A stretch of DNA of 64,000 nucleotides from Haematococcus lacustris (GCA_030144725.1 JASKMD010000029.1:12320733-12384732), one strand, 5' to 3'; shown: positions 11,721 to 36,751, numbered from the stretch's first letter. The notes: generated by a model not told the origin, from the sequence alone. Numbers and translations: made by a program.

Positions 11721-11816
11721 ACATCATTTCCGCCCCACTCGATTGGATGGCAACCTGATGCGCCCTCCAGCACGGCATCTCCGCTTGGATGGTGTTGCTG
11801 AATCCCTGAGAAGACC
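11721..11816 (+). repeat. Dispersed repeat R2, longest copy
   Basis: Begins GGACATCATTTCCGCCCCAC and ends GTTGCTGAATCCCTGAGA. Parts recur at 19613-19640, 24793-24860 and 27083-27150, in mosaic association with R1, LRR or gene-fragment sequence. Confidence 0.75.
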
Positions 11817-11821
11817 TGATC

Positions 11822-11870
11822 ACCCACAGTCAGACATGTTGTTCCATGTTGAACAAATTGTGTTTGCCTG
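11822..11870 (+). repeat. Dispersed repeat R1, copy a (3' end only)
   Basis: The last 49 bp of R1, from ACCCACAGTCAGACATG to TTTGCCTG, keeps the TTGTTC-catgtt-GAACAA stem-loop. The following segment 11871-11987 recurs after R1 copy b at 12872-12984. Confidence 0.85.
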
Positions 11871-11965
11871 CATACTATACCTGTACACGTAGTATACGCT
11901 GTATCCCAGGCTGGGCCCTGTCCCTTGGCTTATTCTTGGAACTGCCAACCATCTTGCCAACTCCC

Positions 11966-12025
11966 CACCCTGCCTGTCTGAGCCCCTCTGGCTGCAGCCT
12001 GGAGCACAACAGCCTGCGGGAGCTG
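11966..12025 (+). pseudogene. Captured intron-exon junction of the F-box/LRR gene
   Basis: 60 bp matches 24854-24913 with two differences. It spans the end of an LRR-gene intron, the acceptor GGCTGCAG and the first 28 bp of the exon encoding SLEHNSLREL. Including intron sequence means genomic DNA, not mRNA, was copied. The match stops exactly where the Fanzor-like sequence (LDIITVIVDEYRTSR) begins. Confidence 0.85.
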
Positions 12026-12692
12026 CTGGACATCATTACCGTGATTGTGGATGAGTACCGCACCAGCCGTGTCAGCTCGTCTGTGCACGCTCGCCAGCCA
12101 TGTGAGCTGCACCTGCCACATGACCAGCCTAGGCCCGCAGACTGGGTACCCCCAGCGGCTTCTGCGCCCAGCCTGGAGCCAGCGGCATGCTGAGTGTGTG
12201 CGGGGCCTGAAGTGGTGCCATGAGGTGCCGTCCAACCCCCCTCCCCCAGCTCAGCACCACCCTGCACCAGCTCAGCACCACCCTGCCCCTGCCCAGGGAC
12301 CCCTTGCCCCTCCCTCAGCTCAGCACCCCCTTTCCCCTCCCCCTGCCCAGGACCAGCCCCCTGCCCAGCCCCCACCTGGCCCAGTGCCACGACCCCAGGC
12401 CCCCCCATGGGGCAGGTGGCTGGACCGGGACACCAACCCCTGCCTCAACTTCCAGCGCATTGGGGAGAGCAAGCAACGCTCCCTGGAGCTGTGCAGCTGG
12501 GATGACCGCAAGGCTCTGCCCCCCACTGGCAAGGAATACCAGCAGGGCTGCAAGCTGGTCAATGACCGGCTGCCCAAGGCCAAGCAGAGGTTGCACCGGG
12601 CTGCAGAGTACCGGCGTGGTATTGATGGCCGGGCCCGCAACAATGCACAGGCCCTAGTAGTTTGCACAGGCTGTTATCCTTTCAAGCATTAA
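12026..12692 (+). pseudogene. Fanzor/TnpB-like nuclease C-terminal remnant
   Basis: The frame reads IITVIVDEYRTSRVSSSVH, then (after a frameshift near 12150) AECVRGLKWCHEV, a Pro/Gln/His-rich insert, GRWLDRDTNPCLNFQRIGES, and a basic tail to a stop at 12690-12692. This order matches the end of TnpB/Fanzor RNA-guided nucleases: a (D)E-Y-x-T-S segment leading into a zinc ribbon, then the RuvC-III DRDxNxxxN motif. The first expected CxxC is SSSV here and the second has one Cys (WCHEV), so the zinc site is lost. RuvC-I, RuvC-II and everything upstream are absent, replaced by LRR-gene sequence. It is not an active nuclease. A second diverged piece is at 62818-62970. The family assignment is by motif order, not by search. 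Confidence 0.6.
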
Positions 12693-12871
12693 GTTGTTAG
12701 TTTTGATGAGGTGCCCAGTGGTCTCCAGTTGTTGGGAATGAACGTGCCCCCGGAATGGGGTGTGTAGTCATCAAGGGTGCGACTGAGGATGCTACAACCT
12801 GTTTTAGTAGATGAGTGCGATTACCCACAGTCAGACATGTTGTTCCATGTTGAACAAGTTTTGTTTGCCTG
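12625..12871 (+). repeat. Dispersed repeat R1, copy b (longest, attached to Fanzor-like ORF)
   Basis: 247 bp from ATGGCCGGGCCCGCAACAAT to TTTGCCTG. It overlaps the last 68 bp of the Fanzor-like frame and continues beyond its stop. Other copies: 11822-11870, 17906-18109, 19631-19875, 22350-22553, 25796-25871 (all +) and 62298-62426 (-). Confidence 0.9.
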
Positions 12872-12984
12872 CATACTATACCTGCCCCTTTGTAGTATCC
12901 CAGGCTGGCCCCTGCCCCTTGGCTTATTCTTGGAACTGCCATTCATCCTGCCTACTCCCCACCCTGCCTGCCTGAACCCCTCGT
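12872..12984 (+). repeat. Duplicate of 11871-11987
   Basis: The segment CATACTATACCTG...TTGGCTTATTCTTGGAACTGCC...CACCCTGCCTGCCTGA follows R1 copy b as it follows copy a. The R1 3' end plus about 115 bp was duplicated as a block. Its end also matches the LRR-gene intron sequence near 24854. Confidence 0.8.
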
Positions 12985-13304
12985 TGAACAAGTTTAGTTT
13001 GTCTTCCGTGGTGACTAGAGCGCGACTGGTTAAACTAACTTCCTGATGTTTTGGGCCTTTAACGTGCTTTAACAAATCTTTAACCATCTTTAACCAGTCC
13101 AGCCTAACACCCTGACGACCCGGAGTGCAATTGGGGTTTGGCGATAGTAAGCCGACCAGTTGGTCACCCCCGATCTTACTGATCTTTAAGAGTTTTACAG
13201 CGACTCTTGCGCAGAGCGGTGCAGCTTACCAGCGCGAGGCTAGCGGGCTGCTCGGGCTGATGTGCCTTCCGATGCGCATGTTGAGACATGCACCGACCGC
13301 AGTA

Positions 13305-13432
13305 GGTCACCCCGGCCATTGGCCATGCCAATCCGTGACAGGCCTGCCGCTCGCACCACGCGCTAGTGAAGGGTAGCTGAGGCTATCGCGGTAAGTCACG
13401 CGCGCTAAAACTCCCGTTTTCCACTGAAGCCT
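13305..13432. repeat. Internal inverted repeat of the hAT-like element, left arm
   Basis: 128 bp starting GGTCACCCCGGCCATTGGCC, matched in inverse orientation by 13922-14049 with only a handful of differences. The arms are separated by about 490 bp and could fold into a long hairpin when transcribed. Confidence 0.88.
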
Positions 13433-13921
13433 CCCAGATCACTCCGCCCGCCATCCTCGCGGACTGTGAACATGCTCGCTCGCTGCAGCCTGGGGCTCAA
13501 CAGGGTGCGACCGTACGTGGGTGGCAGGTCGAAGCGCAAGATTCCCTGGGTTGGGTCGGGACCCCTCATGGCTCACAACATCGCGCAGCGCGAGTGCACT
13601 GTGGAGGTACTTCGCAGTGACGTGGTGGCCTCCGAACGCTCTGAGGGCAAGTACAGCCGGCGATCCGAATTTCTCCCAGCTCGAGTAACCCGACAAGGTT
13701 TCCTTGATGTAGGCGCGCACCTAATGCTATTTCTGCGGGGACCTAGGGACCAGCTCGGGGTAAGGACGGACACATGTAGCCAATACTACGAGGCTACCTC
13801 TTTAGTGCGAACTTTGCTACGGACGCCACGGAGCGCCTCGCCACCCTGCTCTTAAACGTGGGTCGCTGCTTGTTTGCGCTATCTCAAGTTTCGACCTGGT
13901 GGCGGGCGGTGTACTGGGACA

Positions 13922-14049
13922 AGGCTTCAGTGCAAAACGCGAGTTTTAGCGCGCGTGAGTTACCGCGATAGCCTTCGCTACCCTCCACTAGGGCGTGGTG
14001 CGAGCGGCAGGCCTGTCACGGATTGGCATGGCCAATGGCCGGGGTGACC
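13922..14049. repeat. Internal inverted repeat of the hAT-like element, right arm
   Basis: Inverse partner of 13305-13432. Both arms contain the palindromic word GGCCATTGGCC and the ACTCACGCGCGCTAAAACT region with a few substitutions. Confidence 0.88.
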
Positions 14050-14320
14050 AGTAGGCAGTAGGGGTCGGAGTGTAGCCAATAGCCATCGCGGTTGCTTCGC
14101 CTTCCATCACGGCTACGGAGTGCGACCTGGCGGTTGTGTTAAAGATTGGTTAAACTTTTCCCCTTGGTTAAAGATGGTTAAAGATGGTTTAACATTCCGG
14201 GTCACGCTCTTGTGGTGACAGTGTTTAACCCAGCCCGGCCCGATACTGTGTAAGAAATTCAGAATCACTGACTGCTTCCCTGAATGAGTGACCGTTGCTT
14301 CTCTGTTTCAATGATACTTT

Positions 14321-15612
14321 GGCCCTGTTTGCACTCGATTCGTTTTTCGATTTTCGTTTTTCTCGCCTAACCGACGCACTTTATCGCGTTTAGGGCCACT
14401 GGCCGCGTCCCTGCTCGTTGTGACCCTGCACGATTAGATAACGCATTCACAGCAGTCAGGGGCGCTGCTCAGCAGCCCCAAAGGAGACGGCGAGGGGCGG
14501 TCGGTTTCGTCGGTTGTTGCACTTTAACGAAAGTACCCGCCCGTCATTTTACATCATTCTAGCCTCCTTTCCGCCGCGTTTGAACCGAGGTTAGAATGAT
14601 GTAGAATGACGGGCCGTTGGGTCAGGTGAAGGAATCTTTTAAGCAGGGTAGCCGTACAGGGAAGTCCGCTGCGACAAATGCAGCAGCCCAACCTGCCACA
14701 GTTGCAGGCCCAGCTGCGTCTCCTCTTACAGAGCTCTCGAGTCCCGATGCGGGGTTCGAGCTGAGACTTGAGCCAGTCGAATGTGCCTCGCTCCATCCGG
14801 AACAGCCGGACATACTCATCGTCATCGACGAGACGCTGGCCGTCGATGTCATTTGCCATGAGCACTGTGCTGTAGAATGGCAAGGACCGGGGCCTGACAG
14901 TCCAACGCCTTCTGCGTTGGGCGATGAGGTGATGCAGCCCGCAGCTAGCCCACTTAGCGCCGCAGCTCTAATGTGGTGCTACTAGAGCTGGGTGCAGTTG
15001 CATGCTCCCAGCAGGCTGACCCATCAGTAGCAGCTTCTGATGCTGCCCAGCATCCCCACCTTTGTGCTGCCTGCACTTGCAACCTTGTTCTAGCAGGCTT
15101 AAGCAGCAACAACAGCTGCTGCTACTGCCTAGCAACCCCAACCCCTTGCTGCCTGCACCTGCTGGGTGCTATTACATGCTCCCAGCAGGCTGAACCAGTA
15201 GTAACTGCAGCATCTATTGCCTAGCAGCCCCACCTCCCATCGTTTTGCCTTGTTCGACCCAGCGTCACACGTCACCCCTTTTCGGTGGTTCAAAATCCCG
15301 TTCGGACCCCACCTATAAGGACAAGCAGGTGGAGACAACATGTTGGACATGTGGCTGCAGCATCCTACCGCATTGGTGGGCGCCTTTGCATAAGCACAGC
15401 CACGAGGTCTTCGTGTTCGCGACGTCTTCGCGCAGACGCTCCCAATCCTCATCCTCATCCTCTAGCTGTTGGGCTACTGCGTCCCAATTCAGGTTGCTCC
15501 TTAAACTAGTAGCCGCCCATCAGCGATGCCAGCGCAAAAAAAAAGAGGCAGTTAGCCAGTCAATCGTCAACGACATCGAATATCGAAAAACGAATCGAGT
15601 GCGAACAGGGCC
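14321..15612. mobile_element. PIF/Harbinger-like DNA transposon, defective
   Basis: 1,292 bp bounded by 36-bp terminal inverted repeats, 14321-14356 and 15577-15612, starting GGCCCTGTTTGCACTCGATT and matching at 34 of 36 positions. A 3-bp direct repeat TTT (14318-14320, 15613-15615) flanks it. The ends, the 3-bp duplication and the internal transposase fragment all point to PIF/Harbinger. Most of the transposase and the partner Myb-like gene are missing, so it could move only with help in trans. Confidence 0.85.
14554..14883 (-). pseudogene. Truncated PIF/Harbinger transposase, N-terminal part
   Basis: The frame begins MPFYSTVLMAND and contains DDDEYVRLFRMERGTFDWL followed by KSQLEPRI, the characteristic 'FRM-x-R-x-T-F' start of Harbinger transposases. 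After about residue 50 it turns into Cys-rich, unrelated sequence and ends. The DDE catalytic domain is absent, consistent with an internal deletion of the parent element. Confidence 0.7.
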
Positions 15613-15885
15613 TTTGAATGAGTTATGTTTGTCTGCCCATGTCAGGCTCTCGCTAGGCACACTCTTTCACTGACAGCTCCCTGCACATGGCCAGCTTGCG
15701 GCCCGCAATGCGGGGGCCGACTTGTGACTGCAACACCGACTGGGCTTGCCGAGGTAGTTTTGCAAAAGGTATGCAACTGTGTTGGCTGCAGGCTTCCCGT
15801 GGCGCCCCACGAGGTGTGGCGTGATGGTGGTGGCTAGGGCTTTAGGAGGTGGAAGGGCTTGAAGGGAGTGGGCTGGCAAAGGGGC

Positions 15886-16184
15886 AGACAGTGCTTCAGA
15901 AAGCTGCAGACGTGTCACACCTTGCCTGTCTGCCAAACAGTTCCACACCCATGCACTCCTTACACAAGACACTAGGCAGTCTGCCACTGCCCAAGCAGCC
16001 GGACAGCTACCATGTGCACGCCCCGAAAGCGTCCTCGAGCTGCAGCACCACATTGAGGCCTGGCAGCCAGCTAACCTGGCCCATAAGGACGCTCGCCACT
16101 CTGCCCACCTGGCCCTGTCTTGCGGGCCCCTGGGCCCTTAGCCTGAAGCACTGTGTGGCTGCAGTTGTGTGCTTCATTGCTCAT
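15886..16184 (+). repeat. Repeat R5, copy 1
   Basis: About 300 bp (GGCAGACAGTGCTTCAGAAA... to TGCTTCATTGCTCA) recurs at 18763-19062, where it is the end of an F-box/LRR intron running up to the acceptor of the exon at 19063. This copy lies upstream of the gene and lacks the exon. Confidence 0.88.
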
Positions 16185-16692
16185 ATCAGGTGGTCCAGCA
16201 CTATGCTCAGGTCATACATGCACAAATGCTTGCACGTGCTTGCACACCTCCTGACGTCCAACATGAGGTTACCGTAGTCCTTTTGCGCACGGTGTACGAC
16301 AAGTTAACACTAGAAGCTTTATCAGAATTGCATCAAAGCTATCGTGACCGCGTGCGTGAATTAATTGGCCGACGCCTCACCTGCAGCGTGATGTGGCATG
16401 CACTGCTGAGCTGCTTCTCGCCTGGCGATTGCCGAGCTGAGGACGTCGATGAACGTACACCGTGGGGCGGAGTAAGGTGCACGTATGATAGGCTGCTCAC
16501 GTTTGGACACAAAGGAGTGGTAGATAGCAGTGGTGCCAGGGTTGTTGCCAAACCTGTGTCTGATCGATAACTGCAGTTGTTATCACTTCCTGCTCGCCTT
16601 CATGTGGGCCAGCCCACCCTTGCCACCCTTCTAACCCCATTCGACCCCTTGCACCCCTGCCCACCCTGCCACTTAATTGCTCGCTGCTGCAG
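16185..16692 (+). other. Upstream of F-box/LRR gene; open frame of unknown status
   Basis: A plus frame open through to 16570 has unusually AT-rich codons and reads VYDKLTLEALSELHQSYRDR then VRELIGRRL in its middle. It has no ATG at its head and I recognise no domain. It may be a TE gene fragment or a 5' exon of the F-box/LRR gene; I cannot choose. Confidence 0.25.
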
Positions 16693-26306
<9,614 letters not shown>

Positions 26307-27082
26307 TGCGGGGCAGCAGGAGCTGTTGTGATGGGGTACCTGGGGAGGTCCTGCTCCTGCACCCCTTGGGCTGGGGAGGCCTTGATGGGCAGGGCCAGGG
26401 GAGGGCAGGGCAGGAGGGCAGGGCAGGAGGGCAGGGCAGGGCAGGAGGGCAGGGCAGGGTACAGCCGGAACATTGGTATTAACACAGGCTGGTGTGATGT
26501 TGCAATGCGTGAGACAGTGGAGGGGGCGTGGCTGCAGTGTCCACCAGCCGTGAGTGGCGATAGGTGTGATGCACAGTAAGACAGGGGCAGTGGGGCAGGA
26601 GCAGAAAGACAGGGGCAGTGGGGCAGCAGGATAGCTCCAGCTGAGGCAGGGGTATGGGAGGAACGTGGTCAGCACAACAGTATGCTCATGCGTGGGAGTA
26701 TGAAGCTGGTTGGGTCACGATGGTATAGATTTACAGGACCTATGCATAGAGTGAAGCGAGGGCACAAGCAGAAGGCAGGGAGTGGATGTGACTTGTATGG
26801 TGAGGTGTGTGACATACAAGTCGCATGCAAGATGTTGATATCTGTTGATGACGTACGCCATGGCAACTGAGGCTGACAGAGCGTTATGCCTTTGAGTGGG
26901 GAAGAATGATAAACATTTGAAGAACAAGAGTATGAGGTGTTCGTTTGGTGAGTTGATGTGCGCACATTACAGGCCTTTAGTGAGAGTTCATGCTTGCTAT
27001 GCTGCATGCCTAAGCTTGTTATTGGGCGTCCGGCCTCCTTTGCTTTGGCTGACAATTCCGAAACGTGTGAATGCAGTCTAAC
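26307..27082. other. No gene recognised; likely 3' UTR and intergenic
   Basis: Includes an imperfect GGGCAGGAGGGCAGG repeat (about 26395-26460) just after the F-box/LRR stop. The following DNA is AT-richer with no domain in any frame. Confidence 0.5.
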
Positions 27083-27150
27083 AAACCCGATGGTGACCTG
27101 ATGCACACCCCAGCACGGCCACTCCGCTTCACTAATGTTGCTGAATCCCT
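27083..27150 (+). repeat. Dispersed repeat R2, third copy
   Basis: GATGGTGACCTGATGCACAC...GTTGCTGAATCCCTGAGA matches 11745-11816 with several substitutions. Confidence 0.7.
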
Positions 27151-27954
27151 GAGATGTAGTAGATCTACATAAAATAATTAGGGGGTCAAGATGAAATGTG
27201 CTCGGAATGGCGTGCAAACGCGTGCACAGCCTCCTCTAATTAGAGCCACCAACCATACAAGAAGACAGCCCCAGCTCTGCACTGGGCAGTGAGATTCGCT
27301 TTCGATTGGCGACTTTTTGAGACGAAATATTACGATTAAGCTGCGATCATGGCTCGGCACGTGGTGGCGCCAGTGCGCGGAATGAAATATAACATCACGC
27401 AGGTTGGCCCATCAATTGGCCCATCAATGACGCAGGCTCCGTCAATTTGAAAGGACAGCCGCGGTCCACGGCCAGGACTGGGCTGCAGCTCACGGATGCG
27501 GCGCTTGGCCGTGGCGTGGGTGGCGTGCACGTCAACATTGCGCACTGCCTATCAGTGATTCGTTTTTCAAAACAGCCAAGCTGATGCTGGTCACGAAGGG
27601 TCCTGGACCACCACATGGCTGGTTACGCAATTGGTCCCGACTGGTAACGAAAAACAAGCATCGCAGCATTTTCTTACGCCAAAAAGGCATTTTCTATAAT
27701 TATTTTACACAAAAGGACAATTTTCGGTTACGAAGCAGCCGAGGCCAGCCGACGCAAGGGTCCGTTTGGTAACGAAATCCAGGCCTAGAAAACAAGCTTT
27801 TGGTTCCGATCGTTACGTATTACGCAAAAAAAGAATCACTGCTGCCTATGCGTTAAAACATGTTCAGCCTCCGCTTCAGCGCGAGGGAGCCTTACGTTCC
27901 CAATGCACCTAATGGCAGGTGTCTAGCCCCGAAAAGCAGCCAGGCGAGCAGCAT
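27151..27954. other. AT-rich region, probable decayed transposon, no gene
   Basis: Contains repeated TTACG/GGTAACGAAA words on both strands (27620-27840), including GGTCCGTTTGGTAACGAAAT, which resembles TIR sequence of DNA transposons. I could not define matching ends. Confidence 0.4.
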
Positions 27955-28475
27955 GGGCAGCAGCAGCAGGGCCAGCAGCAGCAGGGGCAGCAGCAGCAGG
28001 GGCAGCAGCAGCAGGGGCAGCAGCAGCAGGGGCAGCAGCAACAGGGGCAGCAGCGGCAGCAGAAGGCAGCAGTAGGCAGCGGTAGGCAGCTGCAGGGGCA
28101 GGAGCAGCAGGGGCAGCAGAGGCAGGGGCGGCAGGGGCAGCGGCAGCAGGGGCAGCAGTAGCAGGGGCAGCAGCAGCAGGGGCAGCAGCAACAGGGGCAG
28201 CAGGGGCAGCAGAAGGCAGCAGTAGGCAGCGGTAGGCAGCAGCAGGGGCAGCAGGGGCAGGAGCAGCAAGGGCAGCAGCAGCAGCAGCAGCAAGGGCAGC
28301 AGCAGCAGCAGCAGGGGCAGCAGCAGCAGGGCAGCAGCAACAGGGGCAGCAGCAGCAGGGGCAGCAGCAGCAGCAGGGGCAGCAGCAGCAGGGGCAGCAG
28401 GGGCAGTGGCAGCAGCGGGAGCAGGGGCAGCAGTGGCAGCAGCGGCAGGGGCAGTGGCAGCGGCTGCAACCTCAT
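27955..28475 (+). repeat. GGGGCAGCAGCAGCA minisatellite
   Basis: About 520 bp based on a 15-bp GGGGCAGCAGCAGCA unit with shorter GGGGCAGCA variants and one duplicated block containing AGAAGGCAGCAGTAGGCAGC. All Leu/Pro, Gln/Gly and Ala/Pro frames across it are repeat artefacts. Confidence 0.93.
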
Positions 28476-29881
28476 GATCTAAAGCAGGAGGCAACAGCTT
28501 GAGCATGCGACTGGGTGCGGCAGCAGGCTGGAAGTGGAGGGAGTTCCATCAAGGTGTTGATGGCACACTTGAAGGCCAGCGGTGCATAAACCAACCATCA
28601 CATGTTGCATGCTGGTGGTTTATACTTGGCAATGGGTGCAGAGGGATTGTGCGATGGTACACATTTGATGCTTCATATTATTCCTGCAAGCTATGAACAG
28701 CCAGCTAAGGATCGGCAAGAACGACAATGGGGACATGACTGGCTCTTCATGAGGGTTGTAGGATTCAACAGCAGTCCCACACTATGTAACAAATAGCGAC
28801 ACGGTGAAAAGACATTCCACTTGAGCAATGTCAAATGTCCTTGGAGGTGGCTGCGGCCAGTGTTCAGTAAGGCATAGCAATCTGGCACATCAGGGAATCA
28901 CGGGCCACACTGTCAACATGAGCATGACCTGAGCAGATTCCAATTGCCTGACACATGACCTTCCCTGGTGGGAGGATAGCAAGGGCATGCCGTGAGGCTT
29001 CTCTCCATCCTGCTTACACGCTTGATGGCGAGGGCGTAGTCTTTACTTTTTTCTTAACACATGACCTGACGTTGCCTGGTTTGGTTTGGCTGCATGAGGG
29101 CTTGTTTGAAGAAAAAATGAAAGAAATGTGGAGGCCGCACATACATATGTTGCCTGCTGCCCGTCCGATGTGGGACGGGCCCACTGCCCTAGTGTAGTAC
29201 AAATGATTTATAAACGCGAGGCCGAGCACCGACGCTAAACAGCTCGAGACCGAAGCCGGCGGCCGCGGAGCGTAGCGATTCATAAGCCCAGTACGTGGCT
29301 GCATAAGAAACGTAAGCGCCCCGCTTCCCTCAAACGGAGTACAGCCGGTGAGCCGCAAAGCTTGACGTAAGGCTAGGGACTGACGATACCACTATCGGCG
29401 TGAAGAATAGAACAATAGAACGTGGATAGAACGGGTGACGCTACAAAGACTCCATAGACTTGATAGTGCCCATCTGTGTATCCTAACTCCCCGGTGACAT
29501 GTCTAGCACTTCAACTGTTCGCCCCTGGGCTGTGTCCGCCGTGTGGCCCTCTTGTGCTGCTTAGGGGGTCATGCGCACCTCGTCGCTGGCTTCCATAGTT
29601 TGCTGCGAGCACGTGCGTGCACGGCAGGGGTGCAGGCAGCGGAGGAAGAAGAAGAGTTTGGGCGTGCCTTCGCGCCATTTTCACGGCAAAGTAGCTTCAA
29701 CTCCCAGGCACCAGTCAGCACCAAAGGCCAGCAGGCAGCGGCCGTGGCTGCCGGGTGTGCCGAGTGTGACCAGCGAAATTGACATGTGCAAGGCTCACGA
29801 GGGCGAGGGTGCGTCACCCCTAGTACGACTGCTCTCTTGCACCTGGCATTCGGCTCCACCCCGAGCGATTACCTAACAGAG
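28476..29881. other. Intergenic region with transposon-end sequence
   Basis: No gene recognised. 29160-29300 carries GATGTGGGACGGGCCCACTG followed by a copy of the R4 terminal sequence (AAACGCGAGGCCGAG ... GCGGAGCGTAGCGA). The same kind of GGACGGGCCCGCTG word precedes the TIR element at 11008. The fasciclin promoter should lie at the right end. Confidence 0.45.
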
Positions 29882-35154
<5,273 letters not shown>

Positions 35155-36651
35155 GGTGGAGCTCGGCCTCTTGACAGTGTGCAGAACCTTGACAGGTGCC
35201 ACAGTCCATGAGGGGGCATAGCCTTGGGTCGTGAGCATCCTTCGTCTTTGCACCTCCACATGCCTTGGCACACAAGCTGCCGTTGCTGGCCACAGTTCAT
35301 GGCATGCTACCCCCGCTCGCGCCTCCGTCCTTGTGCACACTGCACTAGAATACGCTGTTTGATGACACTCTTGGAACCAAAGCTTGTTGCGGTCACAATA
35401 GCCGTCACAGCTGCTGCCATCACCTGTGAAGAGGTCAGCTGCGTTGCTGCCAGATCTTCTGCACAAGTAGCGTTATAACTTGTGCTTGGTCCCTTGTGTT
35501 GACCGGTCCTCATGCAAGTTGTGGTGCACATGGGGCAGGACACACTGTGTGTGATGGCCTACCCATCCCGGTAAACGTGCAATGTCAGTGGTGATCCCTC
35601 ATGAGTCAGCCGGTGATTCAGCCATAACTGATGATGGTGTCGCTTGTGGGTGTGCGACATGCGCTCTGAATCTCTAACACGCAGTGTTGCATGATGACCT
35701 TCACCTGGACTCAATCAGGGCCACAGTTTTGGTGTCGTTGCTCCTTGTTTACGAGGAAATCAGCCAGGTTGTGTTATCAAGAGCTAGTCCATGACATCCC
35801 ACATCCATTGTCGTTGACGTTGCATAGTACAGTTCTGGTAGAATACATTCACAACAAGTGCAAGCTGTAACGGCAGTGCAGTGTTTTATTCGGTTTGGTG
35901 GTGTGTGGCATGTGAAGGGCTTTCACATCTTTTCATCCGGTGCACCTGGAAGCGAGGAAAAATGATGAAAACACCGGATCAGACCCACCGACCGAGCTTC
36001 TTTTGCCACCCACTTTATGCATGCTGTTGACCTGACCCTGGTGAGCACCAGTGTTCATGGGCTGCTGAGGCTGGTGTGCCAGGAAAGGCTATGTAGATAG
36101 AAAGCACCTCACAGTCAATGTGGACAAGTTGAAAGCGATGGTGTTCAATAGCACCTTGCAGTCAGCTGCTGCCACCATAGGCTACAAGCACGGAACCCCG
36201 CTTGTTGTGAGGGAGTTTTAGCACCCGTGCCACCCCTGCCTTTGCTGCTACCTAGATGCGAGCAGGCATGTTCTTTGCCATCAACACTGCACAAAAGACT
36301 TTAGCGACTTGTCTCAGTGCCTTGCAAATACAGTACTAAATTAATCCTCCTCGGCGCGTTCATTGCAGCTATCTATGCTCATTGCAAGCATTATTGCAAT
36401 ATTTGGAATCGTCCATTGTTTTCGCATAATGTACTCGGCCCGCCAGTTATCCATTCTTTATTGTAATATAAGCTTAACCTGTGAACCTTAATGAAACTAT
36501 TGGCCTTGCACAGCTGCTCGAACCCATTTAGTTCCGTTTTCATGCGTTATAATAGTTAATAGCCTGCTTTTTAAGAGACTTAGTTCCCTATTATGCTTTT
36601 AAAAACGCGGGACGGCGGACCATTTTAGAAAAGTGCATAGCGGGTTCAAAC
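35155..36651. other. No gene recognised; fasciclin 3' UTR and AT-richer intergenic DNA
   Basis: A TGTAA at 35866-35870 is a possible distal poly(A) signal of the fasciclin gene. From about 36300 the base composition becomes AT-richer. Short frames show no domain. Confidence 0.45.
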
Positions 36652-36751
36652 TGGCTACCGTTGCAAGTCGCGCCCGGGGCGTTTTAGGCCCCCAAAAACG
36701 CTCGGCCTCGGCTCTGGAGCGTAACAGCTCTCGACCTCAGCCAGCAGCCGC
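36652..36751 (+). repeat. R4 transposon-terminus copy abutting the inverted repeat
   Basis: GGCGTTTTAGGC ... GAGCGTAACAGCTCTCGACC TCAGCCAGCAGCCGCG matches the centre of the large inverted repeat (39165-39238). The left arm of the inverted repeat begins immediately after it. Confidence 0.75.

Larger units (their letters stand above)
13016..14211. mobile_element. Non-autonomous hAT-like element with 8-bp TSD
   Basis: The 1,196-bp element is flanked by a perfect direct repeat GTGGTGAC (13008-13015 and 14212-14219). Its termini TAGAGCGCGAC (13016-13026) and the complement of 14201-14211 (AAGAGCGTGAC) match at 9 of 11. An 8-bp duplication with short TAGAG-type ends is the hAT signature. Subterminal TTAACCATCTTTAACCA words occur near both ends, and a long inverted pair lies further in. 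No transposase was found; open frames inside look incidental. Confidence 0.82.

Noticed and set aside
11996..12193. A genuine LRR protein at this position
   Set aside because: Only SLEHNSLREL is LRR-derived; it is a 60-bp captured piece followed by Fanzor-like sequence and a stop.
13860..13925. Ribosomal RNA fragment (GGCGGGCGGTGTACTGGGACA looks like the 3' end of small-subunit rRNA)
   Set aside because: Only a short word is similar; the surroundings belong to the hAT-like element arms.
15240..15320. Possible tRNA gene (GGTTCAAAATCCC resembling a B box)
   Set aside because: One base too long for a B box, and no A box or cloverleaf can be formed upstream.
27892..28506. Leu/Pro-rich or Gln/Gly-rich protein
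   Set aside because: Low-complexity translation of the GGGGCAGCAGCAGCA minisatellite in several frames.
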